Part shown: one piece after another, positions 38,245 through 47,692 of the stretch
Layout of the letters: every line of letters starts with the position of its first letter
Position numbering within the stretch: the first letter of the stretch is position 1
Source: Propionibacteriaceae bacterium
GTDB taxonomy: Bacteria > Actinomycetota > Actinomycetes > Propionibacteriales > Propionibacteriaceae
Length of the DNA: 64,000 nucleotides
NCBI GenBank assembly: GCA_017306015.1
Contig: JAFKJK010000014.1
Span: forward strand, 60,104 to 124,103
Reading direction: 5' to 3'
Program-made: the position numbers and the translations under genes
Notes under the pieces: generated by a model
Database searches by the model: none
What the model saw: only the letters and a program-made list of their open reading frames with translations
Told to the model about the DNA's origin: nothing

Positions 38245-39156
38245 GTGGAGTTCAGCTTCGATATCCCTGACATCGTCTTCTCCCTGGTCTTTCCGGCGGT
38301 TCTGCTGGCGCTGATGGTCGGCGGCGCAGTGCTCTCTCTCCGGCCACAGTCAGCGGCGAGTCGCGACCGGCGCGTGCAGCGCTGGGCAACGGAGAACCTG
38401 GTGTCCCTGACCCCGGACATCGCCGAGGCGGCTGACGCAGCGATGACCCACCGGAACCGGCTCGTCGGGGTGGCCATCCTCCTCGCCGCCGGGCTCACCG
38501 GGCCGCTCCTGTTCCTGCCGGACGCCGGGGATGGACCACCGATCGCGCCGTGGATCACCGCCATCGCGATGGGCATCCTGATCACCGTGGCCCAGAGCGT
38601 CCAGCTCGCCCGGCCCTGGTTCGCGTCCGGGGCGACGCGGGCCGCGCGGCTGCGCCCGGTGACGCTCGAGGACTACGTGCCACGCCTCATGCGCTGGAGC
38701 GCATGGCTGTCCGGCGGGATCTGCTTCCTCACCGTGGTGGTCGGATCGGTGACCGCCGCATCGCCCGCGCAGGCGGTGCTCCGAGTCGCTCCCAATCTCG
38801 GCGTGCTGGTCGCGCTGGCCGCGGCCGAGTGGGCCGGCCGCCGGGCAGCCGCGCGTCCCCAGCCCGCCCGGGACGCCGCTGAGCTCTACGCCCAGGACGC
38901 CTGGCGCACCGGGGCGGCCCGCTACGGCTTCCAGGGAATCGCCTTGTGGGGCGGAATCGCCACCACCTTCCAGACCTGGAACTACGACCTGCTGCCCGTC
39001 GCCGAGACTGTGCTCAGGATCTTCGGCTATGGGCTGGTGATCCTCTCGGCGGTCGTTCTGGTCGTTCCCTACCCGCCCATGAACTGGACCCGCCGGCGGC
39101 TGTGGCCCGGGCTGGCGGCGGGCGAGGCCGTCGGCGTGGAGACGGTGACCCTGTGA
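38245..39156 (+). CDS. Membrane protein of unknown function, paired with GntR regulator
   Basis: A 303-residue protein with about six hydrophobic segments (around 8-30, 75-95, 102-120, 155-180, 182-200 and 260-285). Cytoplasmic stretches lie between, including LRPVTLEDYVPRLMRWSAW. Its stop overlaps the GntR start (GTGA, 39153-39156), so the two proteins are translationally coupled. YtrA-type regulators often control an adjacent membrane or transport module; here no ABC ATPase follows, so the module is non-standard. Function unknown. Start GTG 38245. Confidence 0.7.
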   Translation: MEFSFDIPDIVFSLVFPAVLLALMVGGAVLSLRPQSAASRDRRVQRWATENLVSLTPDIAEAADAAMTHRNRLVGVAILLAAGLTGPLLFLPDAGDGPPIAPWITAIAMGILITVAQSVQLARPWFASGATRAARLRPVTLEDYVPRLMRWSAWLSGGICFLTVVVGSVTAASPAQAVLRVAPNLGVLVALAAAEWAGRRAAARPQPARDAAELYAQDAWRTGAARYGFQGIALWGGIATTFQTWNYDLLPVAETVLRIFGYGLVILSAVVLVVPYPPMNWTRRRLWPGLAAGEAVGVETVTL

Positions 39157-39506
39157 TCACCATTGACACCTCGCTGGCCGAACCCCCCTACGACCAGGTG
39201 AAACGCCAGATCTCCCGGCTCGTCGCCGTGGGCGACCTGCGTCCCGGGGACAAGCTGCCGACCGTCCGCCGGCTCGCCGCGGACCTCGGCCTGGCGCCGA
39301 ACACGGTTGCCCGCGCGTACCGCGAGCTCGAAGCTGCTGGCGTCCTGGACACCCGAGGACGTGCCGGCACCTTCGTCACCGGGGACGAGCGGAGCCGCGC
39401 CGCCCGGCAGGCCGCCGTCGAGTACGCCCAGCGCGTCCGCAACCTCGGCCTGAGCGCCGACGAGGCGCTCGCGCTGGTCGAGCGCAGCCTCGCGTCCGGC
39501 CACTGA
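39153..39506 (+). CDS. GntR-family regulator, YtrA type
   Basis: A 117-residue GntR protein of the YtrA subfamily. The N-terminal winged helix has [40 protein letters not shown] and [20 protein letters not shown]. The very short C-terminal helical part, instead of an effector domain, defines YtrA. GTG 39153 overlaps the preceding stop. It probably binds the inverted repeat at 38190-38219. Confidence 0.93.
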   Translation: MITIDTSLAEPPYDQVKRQISRLVAVGDLRPGDKLPTVRRLAADLGLAPNTVARAYRELEAAGVLDTRGRAGTFVTGDERSRAARQAAVEYAQRVRNLGLSADEALALVERSLASGH

Positions 39507-39558
39507 CTGCGACGCTTGGCGGAAGGGGAATCGACAGGCGCCCGATAGGCTGTGCTGC

Positions 39559-40980
39559 GTGACTTTTCGGCTGTACGACAGCGCCCAGCGACAGATCGTC
39601 GACTTCGTCCCGATCCGTCCGGGCGAGGTGTCGATCTACCACTGTGGGCTCACCGTGCAGTCGGCGCCGCATCTGGGGCACATCCGCAAGGAGGTGGTCT
39701 TCGACGTGCTGCGCCGGTGGCTGGAGTTCCGCGGCTACCGGGTGAGCGTCGTGGCGAACGTCACCGACATTGACGACAAGATCCTGGCCAAGTCGGCCGA
39801 GGCCGGCGTCCCGTGGTTCGCCCACGCGTACCGGTTCGAGCGTGAACTGCACGCCGCGTACGCCGCGCTCGGCTGCCTGCCGCCGACCTACGAGCCGCGC
39901 GCCACCGGCCACATCCCCGAGATGCTCGAACTCACCCAGACCCTGATCGACCGCGGTCATGCCTACGTCGCCGCGGACGGGTCGGGCGACGTCTACTTCG
40001 ACGTCCGGTCGTGGCCCGCCTACGGCGAGCTGAGTGGCCAGAAGGTGGACGAGATGGAGCCTGCCGCCGACGCCGACCCGCGCGGCAAGCGGGATCCCCG
40101 CGACTTCGCCTTGTGGAAGGGCCACAAGCCCGACGAGCCGCTGACCGCGTCCTGGCCGTCCCCGTGGGGACGCGGGCGCCCCGGCTGGCACCTGGAGTGC
40201 TCGGCGATGGCCGCCAAGTACCTCGGCGACGAGTTCGACATCCACGGCGGCGGCATCGACCTGCGGTTCCCGCACCACGAGAACGAGCTCGCCCAGTCGC
40301 GGGCCGCCGGCAAGCCGTTCGCGCGCTACTGGATGCACAACGGCTGGCTGACCGCGGCCGGGGAGAAGATGAGCAAGTCGCTCGGCAACGGGGCGCTGGT
40401 CTCCCAGGTCGTCGAGCAGTACCCGGCTCGGGCCGTCCGGCTGTACCTGGTCGGGCCGCACTACCGCTCGACGGTGGAGTACTCCGACGACTCGCTGGCC
40501 GAGGCCACCGCACAGCTGGCCCGGATCGACGACTTCCTGGCCCGGGCCGGCGAGACGATCCCCGGCGGCTGGGTGGCCTGGTCGCCCGACATCGCGATGC
40601 CCGAGGACTTCGCCGCCGCGATGGACGACGACCTGGGCACGCCCGCGGCGATGGCCGTCCTGTTCCGGACGATCAAGGACGGGAACGTCGCCCTCGATGC
40701 CGGGAACTTCCCGGCCGTGAAGGATGCCTACGTCTCCGTCCGCTCGATGCTCGGCGTCCTCGGGCTCGACCCGGGAACGCCGGAGTGGGCCTCCGCCGGA
40801 GCGTCCGACGACCTGAAGCCGGTGGTGGACGGGCTCGTCTCCACGATCCTCGACCAGCGCCAGCAGGCCCGCGAGCGCAAGGACTGGGCCGCAGCCGACG
40901 CCATCCGCGACCGCCTGGCCGAACTCGGCCTGGCCATCACCGACACCCCTGCCGGGCCGCGCTGGTCGCTCGAGAAGTAG
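39559..40980 (+). CDS. cysS: Cysteinyl-tRNA synthetase
   Basis: A 473-residue class I aminoacyl-tRNA synthetase that charges tRNA-Cys. The HIGH motif is HLGH (38-41), KMSKS is at 270-274, and the zinc ligands are Cys29, Cys214 (in HLECSAM), His239 and Glu243. [21 protein letters not shown] is the family core. The C-terminal helical DALR-like part contains [20 protein letters not shown]. Mycothiol ligase MshC is a near relative but is shorter and lacks this C-terminal domain. Followed by rlmB, the usual actinobacterial order. Start GTG 39559. Confidence 0.96.
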   Translation: MTFRLYDSAQRQIVDFVPIRPGEVSIYHCGLTVQSAPHLGHIRKEVVFDVLRRWLEFRGYRVSVVANVTDIDDKILAKSAEAGVPWFAHAYRFERELHAAYAALGCLPPTYEPRATGHIPEMLELTQTLIDRGHAYVAADGSGDVYFDVRSWPAYGELSGQKVDEMEPAADADPRGKRDPRDFALWKGHKPDEPLTASWPSPWGRGRPGWHLECSAMAAKYLGDEFDIHGGGIDLRFPHHENELAQSRAAGKPFARYWMHNGWLTAAGEKMSKSLGNGALVSQVVEQYPARAVRLYLVGPHYRSTVEYSDDSLAEATAQLARIDDFLARAGETIPGGWVAWSPDIAMPEDFAAAMDDDLGTPAAMAVLFRTIKDGNVALDAGNFPAVKDAYVSVRSMLGVLGLDPGTPEWASAGASDDLKPVVDGLVSTILDQRQQARERKDWAAADAIRDRLAELGLAITDTPAGPRWSLEK

Positions 40981-41117
40981 CGCCCGCGACCCACTTGCGG
41001 CGCGGGTTTGCCGAGACGGGCCGAAATCGGCAACTCACGCGAACTGGCGGTGCAAAAGGGTCGCCGACGTGCGGAAGCTAAACTCAGCTGCTTGCTGACG
41101 ACAGGGACAGGAACACC

Positions 41118-42083
41118 ATGCCAGGCAACTCCCAGCGCAAGGGCGCAGTGCGCAAGAAGGGCAAGACCACTCCCGCCGGCTCGGGGGGACGGGTGCGCCG
41201 CGGCCTGGAGGGCAAAGGCCCGACCCCGAAGGCCGAGGACCGGCCGTACCACAAGGCGTATCGCAAGCGCGGACCGGACGAGCCGGGCAAGACCTCGTCG
41301 CGTCCCGGCGGTGGCCGGGGTCAGCGGACCTCCGGCACGGCGACCGCCGGCGCCGACTGGGTCATCGGACGCAACCCCGTACTGGAGGCGCTGCAGGCCG
41401 GCCTGCCGATCCGGCGCGCCTATGTCGCCGACGGCGTCGAGCGGGACGACCGGCTGCGCGACATCCTCAAGTACGCCGCCGACAACGGCATCCCGCTGCT
41501 GCAGGCGACCCGCACCGAGCTGGATCGGCTCACCGGCGGCGGCGTCCACCAGGGCGTGGCACTGCAGCTGCCCGCGTACGAGTACGCCGATATCGAGGAC
41601 GTACTGGCGGACGCGCTGGACGCGCCGGCCGGGCTGGTCGTGGCCCTGGACAGCGTCACCGACCCGCGGAATCTCGGCGCCATCATCCGTAGTGCTGCGG
41701 CCTTCGGTGCCCACGGAGTGGTCATCCCGGAGCGTCGCTCGGCGCAGCTGACGGCGGCGGCCTGGAAGACGTCCGCGGGAGCGGCGGCTCGCGTCCCCGT
41801 GGCTCGGGTGACCAACCTGAACCGGACGCTGAAGCAGTTCGCCGACGCCGGCTTCACCGTCGCCGGACTCGCCGGCGGTGCGGACGCCGACGTGGCCGGC
41901 TTCCCCGGCATCGACGGCCCGGTGCTGCTCGTCGTCGGCTCGGAGGGCGAGGGGCTGTCGCGCCTGGTCCGGGAGAACTGCGACGTGCTGGTGAACATCC
42001 CGATCAGCTCCGAGGTGGAGTCGCTGAACGCGTCCGTGGCTGCGGCGATCGCGCTCTACGAGGTTGTGCGCTCACGCGCATAA
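41118..42083 (+). CDS. rlmB: 23S rRNA (guanosine-2'-O-)-methyltransferase RlmB
   Basis: A 321-residue SPOUT methyltransferase. It has a basic, Lys/Arg/Gly-rich N-terminal extension (about 1-70), an L7Ae-like RNA-binding substrate domain (about 75-150), then the trefoil-knot domain. Its SAM motifs are DSVTDPRNLGAIIRSAAAFG (motif 1), VVGSEGEGLSRLVRENCD (motif 2) and IPISSEVESLNASVAAAIAL (motif 3). It methylates a guanosine in 23S rRNA. The cysS-rlmB pair is standard. ATG 41118 has AGGGACAGGAAC upstream. It is followed by a repeat-rich gap. Confidence 0.95.
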   Translation: MPGNSQRKGAVRKKGKTTPAGSGGRVRRGLEGKGPTPKAEDRPYHKAYRKRGPDEPGKTSSRPGGGRGQRTSGTATAGADWVIGRNPVLEALQAGLPIRRAYVADGVERDDRLRDILKYAADNGIPLLQATRTELDRLTGGGVHQGVALQLPAYEYADIEDVLADALDAPAGLVVALDSVTDPRNLGAIIRSAAAFGAHGVVIPERRSAQLTAAAWKTSAGAAARVPVARVTNLNRTLKQFADAGFTVAGLAGGADADVAGFPGIDGPVLLVVGSEGEGLSRLVRENCDVLVNIPISSEVESLNASVAAAIALYEVVRSRA

Positions 42084-42102
42084 CCTCTCCCCGAGGCACG
42101 TG

Positions 42103-42212
42103 TGAACCGTCGGGGACAGGTACTTCGGTTCACCCTTGGGACTGAACCGTCGGGGACAGGTACTTCGGTTCACCCTCGGGACTGAACCGTCGGGGACAGG
42201 TACTTCGGTTCA
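42103..42212. repeat. Three tandem REP-like units
   Basis: Copies at 42103-42132, 42143-42172 and 42183-42212, with a 40-bp period. Each runs TGAACC...GGTTCA around GTCGGGGACAGGTACTTC. They begin 19 bp after the rlmB stop. Inverted copies lie at 42397-42489, so the whole segment could fold into a large cruciform. Confidence 0.9.
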
Positions 42213-42308
42213 CCCTTTTGCAGGCGCAGTTGGCGGCGACTGAGCCGGGACGCCTGGCCCGCGGTTCACGCCCTGCGCCTCACGGATGCGCCTCCGCTCC
42301 TCCCAGCC

Positions 42309-42385
42309 GCCTCCCTTCGCGTCGAAAGCCTCCACACAGGAAGCTGCAACCAGCAGAAAGGGAGGCAGACGGCGGGAAGGGAGGC
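42309..42385. repeat. Palindromic element related to the P family
   Basis: GCCTCCCTT (42309-42317) and AAGGGAGGC (42377-42385) flank an imperfect palindrome. The arms resemble those of the element at 63887-63950. It lies between the direct and inverted REP-like triplets in the gap from 42084 to 42615, which holds no convincing gene. Confidence 0.6.
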
Positions 42386-42396
42386 CTATGCGGAAC

Positions 42397-42489
42397 TGAA
42401 CCGAAGTACCTGTCCCCTTGGTTCACCCTGAACCGAAGTACCTGTTCCCATGGTTCACCCTGAACCGAAGTACCTGTCCCCATGGTTCA
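42397..42489. repeat. Three inverted REP-like units
   Basis: Copies at 42397-42425, 42429-42457 and 42461-42489, the reverse complement of the 42103-42212 units: TGAACCGAAGTACCTGTCCC then a short tail to GGTTCA. The middle copy has one base change (CTGTTCCC). Confidence 0.9.
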
Positions 42490-42615
42490 CCGAGGCCACG
42501 CAAGCGAGACCGGCACGACGAGACCGCGCACCCACGCGCCCAACCACTCGCTGAGCCCGCGCCAGGGCGGGCGGTGCGACGAGTCGCTGTCAGGGGCACC
42601 ACCTAGCCTGATGCC

Positions 42616-42963
42616 ATGGCACTTTCGATCGGCATGATCACGACGGACACCACTGACGCGCTCGGGCTCGCGACCTGGTGGGCCGAACGGCTGGGCGGCA
42701 CGGTCAGCGACGACAACGACGGCTGGTTCGTCCTGGTCCACCTTCCTGACCGGGTCCTCGCGTTCCAGAAGGTCCCCGACCCGACGCCGGGCAAGAACCG
42801 CGTCCATCTGGACCTCACGACCGACGCGGAGCTGGATGCGACCCGCGACGCGTTCCTCGCTGCCGGGGCGACGCTGGTCGGCGAGCGCGAGGAGAGCGGA
42901 TTCCGGTGGGTCACCCTCGCCGATCCGGACGGCAACCAGTTCTGCGTCGCGCCCGGGGAGTAG
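42616..42963 (+). CDS. Glyoxalase/VOC-fold protein
   Basis: A 115-residue vicinal-oxygen-chelate protein with the paired beta-alpha-beta-beta-beta pattern. The first half has TTDTTDALGLATWWAERLGG and the second RVHLDLTTDAELDATRDAFL. It ends FRWVTLADPDGNQFCVAP, the signature of the VOC fold. Closest resemblance is to small actinobacterial VOC proteins of unknown substrate. ATG 42616. It is convergent with the PfpI-like gene, whose stop is 29 bp away. Confidence 0.9.
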   Translation: MALSIGMITTDTTDALGLATWWAERLGGTVSDDNDGWFVLVHLPDRVLAFQKVPDPTPGKNRVHLDLTTDAELDATRDAFLAAGATLVGEREESGFRWVTLADPDGNQFCVAPGE

Positions 42964-42991
42964 CCTCCGCCTGCCGGGCCAGACCTCGGCG

Positions 42992-43534
42992 TCAGGCCTC
43001 GGCGACGGCCTTCAGCAGCGCGGCGTCGAATGCGGGCAGGTCCCGCGGGCTCCGGCTGGTGATCAGGTTGTCGTCGATGACGACTTCGGCGTCCACCCAG
43101 TCGGCGCCGGCGTTCTTCAGGTCGGTCGAGATCCGGGTGGTTGATGTCATCCGGCGACCGGGCACCACGCCGGCCTCGATCAGGATCCACGGCCCGTGGC
43201 AGATGGACGCGACCGGCTTCCCGGCGTCCATGAACGCCCGGACGAAGGCGATCGCCTTCGGGTTCCGCCGGATCTTGTCGGAGTTCAGCGTGCCGCCCGG
43301 CAGGACCAGCGCGGCGTAGTCGTCAGGGTTCGCCTCGTCCAGGGTGAGGTCGACGGTGAAGTCGTCGCCACGGTCCCAGTCGCCGAGCAGGGCGGTGATC
43401 GTCCCGTGCTCCTCCGAGACCAGCACCGGCCGGCCACCGGCCAGTTCCACCGCAGCCCACGGTTCGGTCAACTCCGGCTGCTCGACGCCCCGCTTGAGCA
43501 GGAACGCCACCTTCTTGCCGGTCAGATCAGCCAT
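42992..43534 (-). CDS. PfpI/DJ-1-family protein
   Basis: A 180-residue class I glutamine-amidotransferase-like protein of the PfpI/YhbO group. The nucleophile elbow ASICHGPWILI has Cys112-His113. Glu18 in RGVEQPEL is the partner acid, and the DDYAALVLPGG strand is typical. Relatives act as glyoxalase III, deglycase or stress proteins; which applies is unknown. ATG 43534 is well supported by GGAGGAAG upstream; a longer frame to 43633 is not. Confidence 0.93.
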   Translation of the reverse strand: MADLTGKKVAFLLKRGVEQPELTEPWAAVELAGGRPVLVSEEHGTITALLGDWDRGDDFTVDLTLDEANPDDYAALVLPGGTLNSDKIRRNPKAIAFVRAFMDAGKPVASICHGPWILIEAGVVPGRRMTSTTRISTDLKNAGADWVDAEVVIDDNLITSRSPRDLPAFDAALLKAVAEA

Positions 43535-43605
43535 CGTTCTTCCTCCCTGGTGCGCGTCCAAAGTCCATGCGTGAGATCCACCTCCGACCATACCCATACA
43601 CCGAA

Positions 43606-43665
43606 CGCCTCCGTTTCCGTCATTCGCCTCCACCCAGGGGGTGGCGTTTGACCGAAACGGTGGCG
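43606..43665. repeat. Palindromic intergenic element P3
   Basis: Arms CGCCTCCGTTTCCGTC and GACCGAAACGGTGGCG pair with two mismatches. The right half contains the core GGCGTTTGACCG shared with P1, P2 and P4. It lies 22 bp beyond the E1 stop codon. Confidence 0.78.
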
Positions 43666-43686
43666 GTCAGCGCGACGGACGGGAGC

Positions 43687-46140
43687 TCACACCCCAAGCC
43701 GGGTGCGCCGGACGAGTTCCCCGTCGGTCCAGTTCGACGTCGGGACGTGGCCAGGCAGCGGCACGATCCGCTCGTGGACGGCGTCCACGATCCACTCCGG
43801 CTGGGGGAAGAACAGGTCCTCCAGTTCGGGGGCAGGGGTGATGTGGTTGCGGGCGCCGACCACGACGACCGGGGCGTCCAGCGCATCGAAGGCGAGGTTC
43901 TGCACGTCGGTGGCGACGGTCTGCAGGAACGAGCCGCGAGCGACCGCGTCCGAGGCGAGCACGAGGCGTCCGGTCTTCCGTACGCTCTCGACGAGCAGCG
44001 AATAGTCGAGCGGAGCGACGAAGCGCAGGTCGATCACCTCCGCCGAGATGCCGTTCTTCTCCTGGAGCGTCTCGGCCGCTTCGAGTGCCCGGTACAGGGT
44101 CGCCCCGAGGGTTGCGATGGTGAGATCGGTCCCCTCGCGGCGGACGACCGGCTGACCCTCCGGCGTCTCGTAGTAGCCCTCCGGGACGCCGTCGGCCTCG
44201 AACTGCTCGCCGATGTCGTAGAGCAGCTGGGACTCCAGGAACACCACCGGGTCGGTGCCGGCCAGAGCGAGGTTCAGCATCCCCTTGGCGTCGGTCGGGC
44301 TGGCCGGGAAGTACACCTTCAGACCCGGAATGTGCGAGACCAGCGCCGACCAGTCCTGGGAGTGCTGAGCGCCGTACTTGTTGCCGACGCTCACCCGCAG
44401 CACCAGCGGCATCTTCAGCAGGCCGGCCGACATCGACTGCCACTTGGCCATCTGGTTGAACACCTCGTCGCCGGCACGACCGAGGAAGTCGCAGTACATC
44501 AGCTCGACCACCGCCCGGCCTCCGGACAGGGCGTAGCCCACGCCCGCGCCCACGATCGCGGCCTCCGAGATCGGGGAGTTGAACAGTCGCCGATACGGCA
44601 GTAGCTCGGTGAGCCCGCGGTAGACGGCGAACGCACCGCCCCAGTCGCGGTTCTCCTCGCCCCACGCGCACATCGTCGGATCGATCGCGTACCGGTGCGC
44701 CATGGCTTCGAACAGTCCGTCGCGGAACTGGTACATCCGCACCTTGGAGACCGGCTTGCCGTCCGCGTCGGTGGTCTTGCGCACCTTCTTCGCGATCGCC
44801 TTGACCCGCGCGTTCTCGGCCAGCGGCTCGAGCAGTTCCGGCTCGCCCTCGCCGAACGCTTCGACGTGCTCGTTGGAGAGCATCTTCGACTCGATGTAGG
44901 TGGCGTCCACCCGCTCGAGGTCGTCGCTGGACGCCAGCGCCAGCACCTTCGTCAGCCGCTCGACGATCCGTCCGCGCAGGTCGTCGACCTCGGACGACGC
45001 CAGCACCTCCTTGCTCACCAGCAGGTCGGAGAAGGACGTGATCGAGTCGGCTGCCTCCCAGGCTTCGATCTCGTCCCTCGTCCGGTAGCTGGAGGCATCG
45101 GACGGAGAGTGTCCGCTGATCCGGTAGGTGATGGTGTCGAGCAGGACGGGGCCGCGTCCGGCCAGCAGGAGCTGCTTCTTGCGGGCGATCGCGTCGGCGA
45201 CCGCGAGCGGGTCGTAGCCGTCCACCCGCTCGGCGTGCATGGCCTCGGGGTTCACGCCCGCGCCCACCCGGGCGAGGATGTCGTAGCCCATGGTCTCGCC
45301 GTCGGTCTGGCCGCCCATGCCGTAGAAGTTGTTGAAGAAGTTGAACAGGATCGGCGGGTTGCCGCCGTCCTCCTCGCGCCACAGCTGGCGGAACTGGTCC
45401 ATCGCGGAGAACATCATGGCTTCCCAGACCGGGCCGCAGCCCATGGACGCGTCCCCGATGTTGGCGATCACGATGCCGGGCTGCCGGTTCACCCGCTTGA
45501 ACAGCGCCGAGCCGTTGGCGATCGGGGCCGAGCCGCCGACGATGGCGTTGTTCGGCATCGAGCCGAACGGGGTGAAGAAGGCGTGCATCGAGCCGCCCAT
45601 GCCGCGGTTGAAGCCGGCCTTGCGGGCGAAGATCTCGGCCAGCGTCCCGAACAGGATGAAGTTCTCGGTCAGTTCCTCAGGGGTGTCGTAGCCGATCTTC
45701 TCTGCGTACCGCAGGGTGTCGCCGCCGAGGAAGCCGGACATGATGCCGGCCACCTTGGACGCGTCCAGCTTGCGGGCGGCCGAGAACGACTTCGCGAGGA
45801 TCTCGCCGTGGCTGCGGTGCGAGCCGAAGATGAAGTCGTCGGCGTCCAGTTCGGCGGCCTGGCCGACCGCGGCCGCCTCCTGGCCGGCGGACAGGTGCGC
45901 GGGGCCCTTGTGGTTGTATTCGATCCCCTGCCACCCGCCGGTGGTCTTGATCGAGTTCAGCATCGACTCGAACTCGCGGATCGCGATCATGTCGTGCAGC
46001 ATCGCGACCAGGCCGTCCGCGCCGTACCGCTGCAACGCCTGGGCGAAGTCCTGCCGGTAGGCGTTCACCGGGATCGGCGGGACGGTGATCGTCGAGGCCG
46101 CGCGGACCTTCGCCGGATCGACGTTCAGTGACTTGGGCAT
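43687..46140 (-). CDS. 2-oxoacid dehydrogenase E1, alpha and beta fused
   Basis: An 817-residue TPP-dependent E1 in which the alpha subunit (about 40-410) and beta subunit (about 470-800) are joined. The TPP motif is GDASMGCG (229-236) with the asparagine pair FNN near 269-271. The alpha part also has [13 protein letters not shown] and [13 protein letters not shown]. The beta part has [20 protein letters not shown] and [11 protein letters not shown]. The complex decarboxylates a 2-oxoacid and passes the acyl group to E2. Substrate (pyruvate, branched-chain, or an acetoin-type diketone) cannot be read from sequence. It is the last gene of a four-gene operon (DeoR, E2, E3, E1), 22 bp after E3. 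Confidence 0.9.
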   Translation of the reverse strand: MPKSLNVDPAKVRAASTITVPPIPVNAYRQDFAQALQRYGADGLVAMLHDMIAIREFESMLNSIKTTGGWQGIEYNHKGPAHLSAGQEAAAVGQAAELDADDFIFGSHRSHGEILAKSFSAARKLDASKVAGIMSGFLGGDTLRYAEKIGYDTPEELTENFILFGTLAEIFARKAGFNRGMGGSMHAFFTPFGSMPNNAIVGGSAPIANGSALFKRVNRQPGIVIANIGDASMGCGPVWEAMMFSAMDQFRQLWREEDGGNPPILFNFFNNFYGMGGQTDGETMGYDILARVGAGVNPEAMHAERVDGYDPLAVADAIARKKQLLLAGRGPVLLDTITYRISGHSPSDASSYRTRDEIEAWEAADSITSFSDLLVSKEVLASSEVDDLRGRIVERLTKVLALASSDDLERVDATYIESKMLSNEHVEAFGEGEPELLEPLAENARVKAIAKKVRKTTDADGKPVSKVRMYQFRDGLFEAMAHRYAIDPTMCAWGEENRDWGGAFAVYRGLTELLPYRRLFNSPISEAAIVGAGVGYALSGGRAVVELMYCDFLGRAGDEVFNQMAKWQSMSAGLLKMPLVLRVSVGNKYGAQHSQDWSALVSHIPGLKVYFPASPTDAKGMLNLALAGTDPVVFLESQLLYDIGEQFEADGVPEGYYETPEGQPVVRREGTDLTIATLGATLYRALEAAETLQEKNGISAEVIDLRFVAPLDYSLLVESVRKTGRLVLASDAVARGSFLQTVATDVQNLAFDALDAPVVVVGARNHITPAPELEDLFFPQPEWIVDAVHERIVPLPGHVPTSNWTDGELVRRTRLGV

Positions 46141-46162
46141 TTCTTCCTTCTGTTTCGGTGGG

Positions 46163-47668
46163 TCAGGCTTTGATGGCCCAGGCGGCTTCGCGGATCGCCT
46201 CGGACACGGTGGGATGGGGGAAGACGACCTGGCGCAGGTCGTCCACGGTCAGCTCGGTCTCGAGGACGGCAGCCGCGCCCCAGATCGTCTCCGGCGCGTA
46301 GCTGCCGAGCATGTGGATGCCGAGGACGGCACGAGTGCCCTTGTCAGCGATCAGTTTGACGGCTCCGGGAGCTCGGACGCCGTTCTCGGCGACGAACCGT
46401 CCGGACACGGCCAGCGGGACGGTGGCTGTCGTCACCTGATGACCGCGACCCTTTGCCTGGGCCTCGGTGAGTCCGACGCCGGCAGCCTCGGGCATCGTGT
46501 ACACCGCCCACGGGATCGTGTCGACGCGCAGCCGCTGGCCACGCTTCGCAGCCGAGGCGGTGTCGATGATGTGCGCGGCGGCGATCTCGCCCATCCGGTA
46601 GGCGGCGTGGGCGAGCAGGCTGCGTCCGGTGACGTCGCCGACCGCCCAGACGTTCGGCAGGTTGGTGCGCATGGTGTCGTCCACGACCACGCCGCGCGGC
46701 CCGACCTCGAGCCCGGCCTCGGTCGCGCCCCAGCCGTCGACGAGCGGACGCCGTCCGACCGCCATCAGGACCAGATCGGCCTCGGCGCGCTGCTCGGCAC
46801 CCTTCGCGTCGGTCCAGACCACCGTGCCGCTCTCGATCGCGGTGACCTTGCAGCCGAGGTGGAAAGTGACGTCGGCCAGCGCCTTGCGGGTGCGGGCGGC
46901 CAGGTCGGCGTCGGCGAACGGGAGGATCTCCGGCAGCATCTCGATGACCTCGACGTGCGAGCCGAAGGCGGCGAACAGGGACGCGAACTCGACCCCGATC
47001 ACCCCACCGCCGATGACCACGAGCCGTTCGGGCACGGTCTCGACGGCGAGCAGCCCGGTGGAGTCGACCACGAGCGGGTTGTCCTTGGCCCCGGGAATGG
47101 GCGGCATCACCGGCACCGAGCCGGTGGCGATGATCACGTGGTCGGCGGTCACCCGAGTGGTGACCGGGACATCGGCGTCATCCCGGGCCTGATCGTCGTC
47201 CCCAGCCTGATCGTCATCCCGGGCTTGACCCGGGATCCCGCCAGTCGCCTGGCCGGTGAGGTGCGGGGATCCAGGCGTTCGCCGGGACGACAGCGGGGCG
47301 AGCTCGACCACGCCGGGCGCGATCAGGGTGCCGTGCGCCGTCGCGACCTCCACCCCGGCCCGCTTCTCGGCCGCGCCGACGCCGCCCACCAGGGTCTTCA
47401 CCACGTCGGCCTTCCAGGACTGCACCTTCGCCCAGTCGAACTGGACGCCGGACGCGGTCACGCCGAACTGCTCCGAATGAAGCGCGTGCTGGTAGAGCTT
47501 CGCCGAGTTCAGCAGCGACTTGGTGGGGATGCAGCCCACGTTCAGGCAGGTGCCGCCGAGGAACTCCTTCTCGACGAGCAGCACCTTCTTCCCGGCGTGG
47601 CCCAGCCGCTCGGCGGCCAAGTAGCCGCCCGGGCCACCGCCGAGGACGATCGCGTCAAAGTCAGCCAT
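46163..47668 (-). CDS. lpdA: Dihydrolipoyl dehydrogenase (E3) with in-frame repeat insertion
   Basis: A 501-residue FAD-dependent dihydrolipoyl dehydrogenase, which reoxidises the lipoyl group of E2 and makes NADH. The FAD motif is [11 protein letters not shown] (10-20), the redox disulfide is Cys41/Cys46 in [13 protein letters not shown], and the NAD motif is [13 protein letters not shown]. The active-site His485 and Glu490 lie in FPHPTVSEA at the C-terminus. Residues about 127-167, [11 protein letters not shown] to ARDDADVP, do not fit the family. They are translated from REP-type DNA (47171-47290), lying in the first FAD domain loop. ATG 47668 has AAGGAAG. It sits 24 bp after E2 in the operon. 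Confidence 0.93.
   Translation of the reverse strand: MADFDAIVLGGGPGGYLAAERLGHAGKKVLLVEKEFLGGTCLNVGCIPTKSLLNSAKLYQHALHSEQFGVTASGVQFDWAKVQSWKADVVKTLVGGVGAAEKRAGVEVATAHGTLIAPGVVELAPLSSRRTPGSPHLTGQATGGIPGQARDDDQAGDDDQARDDADVPVTTRVTADHVIIATGSVPVMPPIPGAKDNPLVVDSTGLLAVETVPERLVVIGGGVIGVEFASLFAAFGSHVEVIEMLPEILPFADADLAARTRKALADVTFHLGCKVTAIESGTVVWTDAKGAEQRAEADLVLMAVGRRPLVDGWGATEAGLEVGPRGVVVDDTMRTNLPNVWAVGDVTGRSLLAHAAYRMGEIAAAHIIDTASAAKRGQRLRVDTIPWAVYTMPEAAGVGLTEAQAKGRGHQVTTATVPLAVSGRFVAENGVRAPGAVKLIADKGTRAVLGIHMLGSYAPETIWGAAAVLETELTVDDLRQVVFPHPTVSEAIREAAWAIKA
47171..47290. repeat. REP-type repeat DNA inside lpdA
   Basis: Contains CGTCATCCCGGGCCTGAT, a related second unit and CGTCATCCCGGGCTTGACCC, then GGGATCC and a GCGTTCGCCGGGACGACAG end. 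These are the arms of a common bacterial palindromic repeat. It is read through in frame and adds about 40 residues to E3. Confidence 0.75.
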
Positions 47669-47692
47669 CAGTGTTCTTCCTTGTCAGACGGC

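Noticed and set aside
39559..40980. Mycothiol ligase MshC instead of cysS
   Set aside because: Length, C-terminal tRNA-binding helices and the neighbour rlmB fit cysteinyl-tRNA synthetase.
42218..42463. Short plus-strand open frame in the REP-like cluster
   Set aside because: Composed of repeat DNA (RSTCSHGSP-type translation); no ribosome binding site.
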